In this document: positions 5,829-6,085 of the stretch, one piece after another
Position numbering within the stretch: the stretch's first letter is position 1
Layout of the letters: each line of letters starts with the position of its first letter
Assembly: GCA_964604565.1 (NCBI GenBank)
Contig: CAZRZN010000257.1
Span: 1 to 6,085 of the forward strand
Direction: 5' to 3'
From: CAZRZN01 sp964604565
GTDB lineage: Bacteria; Pseudomonadota; Alphaproteobacteria; Rhodobacterales; Rhodobacteraceae
Length of the DNA stretch: 6,085 nt
Notes under the pieces: model-generated
What the model saw: the letters and a program-made list of their open reading frames with translations, nothing else
Told to the model about the DNA's origin: nothing
Database searches by the model: none
Translations under genes and position numbers: made by a program

Positions 5829-6000
5829 CGCCATGCGGACATGGCAATCCCATCCTGAACCAAGCGCGAACCTAGCTGCGGCATCCGGCGTTGGCCCAGA
5901 AACGGGGATCTCGCCACGACGCTTCCGGCCTGCCAGAGGAAATTGCGCGCCCTACCCTTGTGCCGGGGCTGGGGTATGCAACGTCCCCCAAACAACCCTA
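5829..6000. other. Non-coding spacer between the kinase gene and the insertion sequence
   Basis: About 170 bases with no supported gene. A 67-codon plus-strand frame starts with an ATG at 5833 soon after the kinase stop, but its codon use has much less G/C at third positions than the neighbours and it runs through the insertion-sequence boundary. An inverted repeat TGGGG/CCCCA (5970-5974, 5986-5990) with an 11-base loop is too weak to call a terminator. No clear terminator for the two-component operon is visible here. Confidence 0.5.
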
Positions 6001-6037
6001 GGGTCAGGACCCATTGATTTCCGCCGGGCTGCGTGAT

Positions 6038-6062
6038 TCATCGCTCGAAAAACGAGCGGTGA
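6038..6062 (+). promoter_or_regulatory. Stem-loop covering the transposase ribosome-binding region
   Basis: TCATCGCTCG and CGAGCGGTGA form a 10-bp stem with one T-G wobble around an AAAAA loop, ending one base before the transposase ATG at 6064. The right arm contains the only Shine-Dalgarno-like bases (GAG, GGTGA), so folding of the message would hide them. Such structures limit transposase translation from outside transcripts in several insertion sequences. Confidence 0.5.
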
Positions 6063-6063
6063 C

Positions 6064-6085
6064 ATGTCTGATCTTTTCTGGCTGA
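6064..6085 (+). CDS. IS5-family transposase, first codons only
   Basis: Only ATG and six further codons are inside the window (M-S-D-L-F-W-L), cut by the window edge. This short start is the recognisable N-terminus of the DDE transposases of IS5-family elements common in alphaproteobacteria, which typically continue with T/S-EAQM and a PYFP-SHG segment. The weakly supported ribosome-binding bases (GGTGA) lie directly before the ATG inside a stem-loop. The call rests on seven residues plus the insertion-sequence-like end upstream, and extending the sequence to the right would decide it. The transposase would be read in the same direction as the kinase operon, so read-through from that operon could reach it. 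Confidence 0.65.

Larger units (their letters stand above)
6001..6085 (+). mobile_element. Left end of an IS5-family insertion sequence, partial
   Basis: The sequence from 6001 begins GGGTCAGGACCC, a compact inverted-repeat tip, and leads after 63 bases into the first codons of an IS5-type transposase. It is preceded by TA inside CTAG (5998-6001), which fits the TA or YTAR target preference of IS5-family elements. The right end is outside the window, so the terminal repeat and target duplication cannot be confirmed, and the exact boundary is inferred. Confidence 0.65.

Noticed and set aside
4908..5834. Minus-strand open frame of 308 codons
   Set aside because: Antisense to the histidine kinase, whose H, N, G1 and G2 boxes are all intact; no motifs on the minus strand.
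5833..6036. Small plus-strand frame of 67 codons right after the kinase
   Set aside because: GAAGGG lies at a reasonable distance before its ATG, but third-position G/C is low compared with neighbours, and the frame crosses the insertion-sequence boundary, so it is unlikely to be a native gene.
1..6085. CRISPR array, rRNA, tRNA, or phage genes
   Set aside because: No regularly spaced repeats, no rRNA or tRNA core motifs and no phage-type proteins were seen on either strand.

Overview
The window looks like chromosomal (or large-replicon) DNA of a GC-rich alphaproteobacterium, most likely of the Rhodobacteraceae/Roseobacter group. The basis is the strong G/C bias at third codon positions, the style of the proteins (Ala/Arg-rich, PhoQ-like kinase with an HGLKTP box, short PepSY proteins next to a cytochrome b) and the many overlapping start/stop codons. 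This is an impression from composition and remembered families; no search was run.

Left part (1-2024), sugar catabolism. The window opens in the last 48 codons of a plus-strand amidohydrolase of the fuconolactonase/lactonase type. It converges, with only 13 bases between stops, on a minus-strand pair: a xylose-isomerase-like TIM-barrel protein (about 1988 to 1002) followed by a PfkB/ribokinase-family kinase (1005 to 163). The two are translationally coupled by a GTGA overlap. Lactonase, isomerase/epimerase and kinase suggest a pathway for an uncommon sugar, but the substrate cannot be read from the sequence.

Middle (1989-3435). A non-coding stretch of about 330 bases separates the sugar operon from the next minus-strand operon. 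It holds a probable terminator hairpin, two short palindromes, a direct repeat and a hairpin over the Shine-Dalgarno of an alternative isomerase start. The second operon encodes an exported PepSY protein (3308 to 2970) and a four-helix di-heme cytochrome b561-type membrane protein (2970 to 2317), coupled by a TGATG overlap.

Right part (3436-5828). Diverging from the PepSY/cytochrome pair is a plus-strand operon: a second exported PepSY protein, an OmpR-type response regulator and a PhoQ-like membrane histidine kinase, the last two joined by an ATGA overlap. The 127-base divergent region carries two exact GCCTGAC heptamers 11 bases apart, overlapping a plausible -35 element. That is the layout expected for an OmpR/PhoB-type site, so the regulator may control both operons. 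The inferred picture is an envelope sensing and redox module in which periplasmic PepSY proteins, a cytochrome b with an acidic/histidine-rich periplasmic loop and the two-component system act together.

Right edge (5829-6085). About 170 bases of non-coding DNA lead into the left end of an IS5-family insertion sequence, starting at about 6001. The first seven codons of its transposase lie at the window edge, preceded by a stem-loop that would cover the ribosome-binding region.
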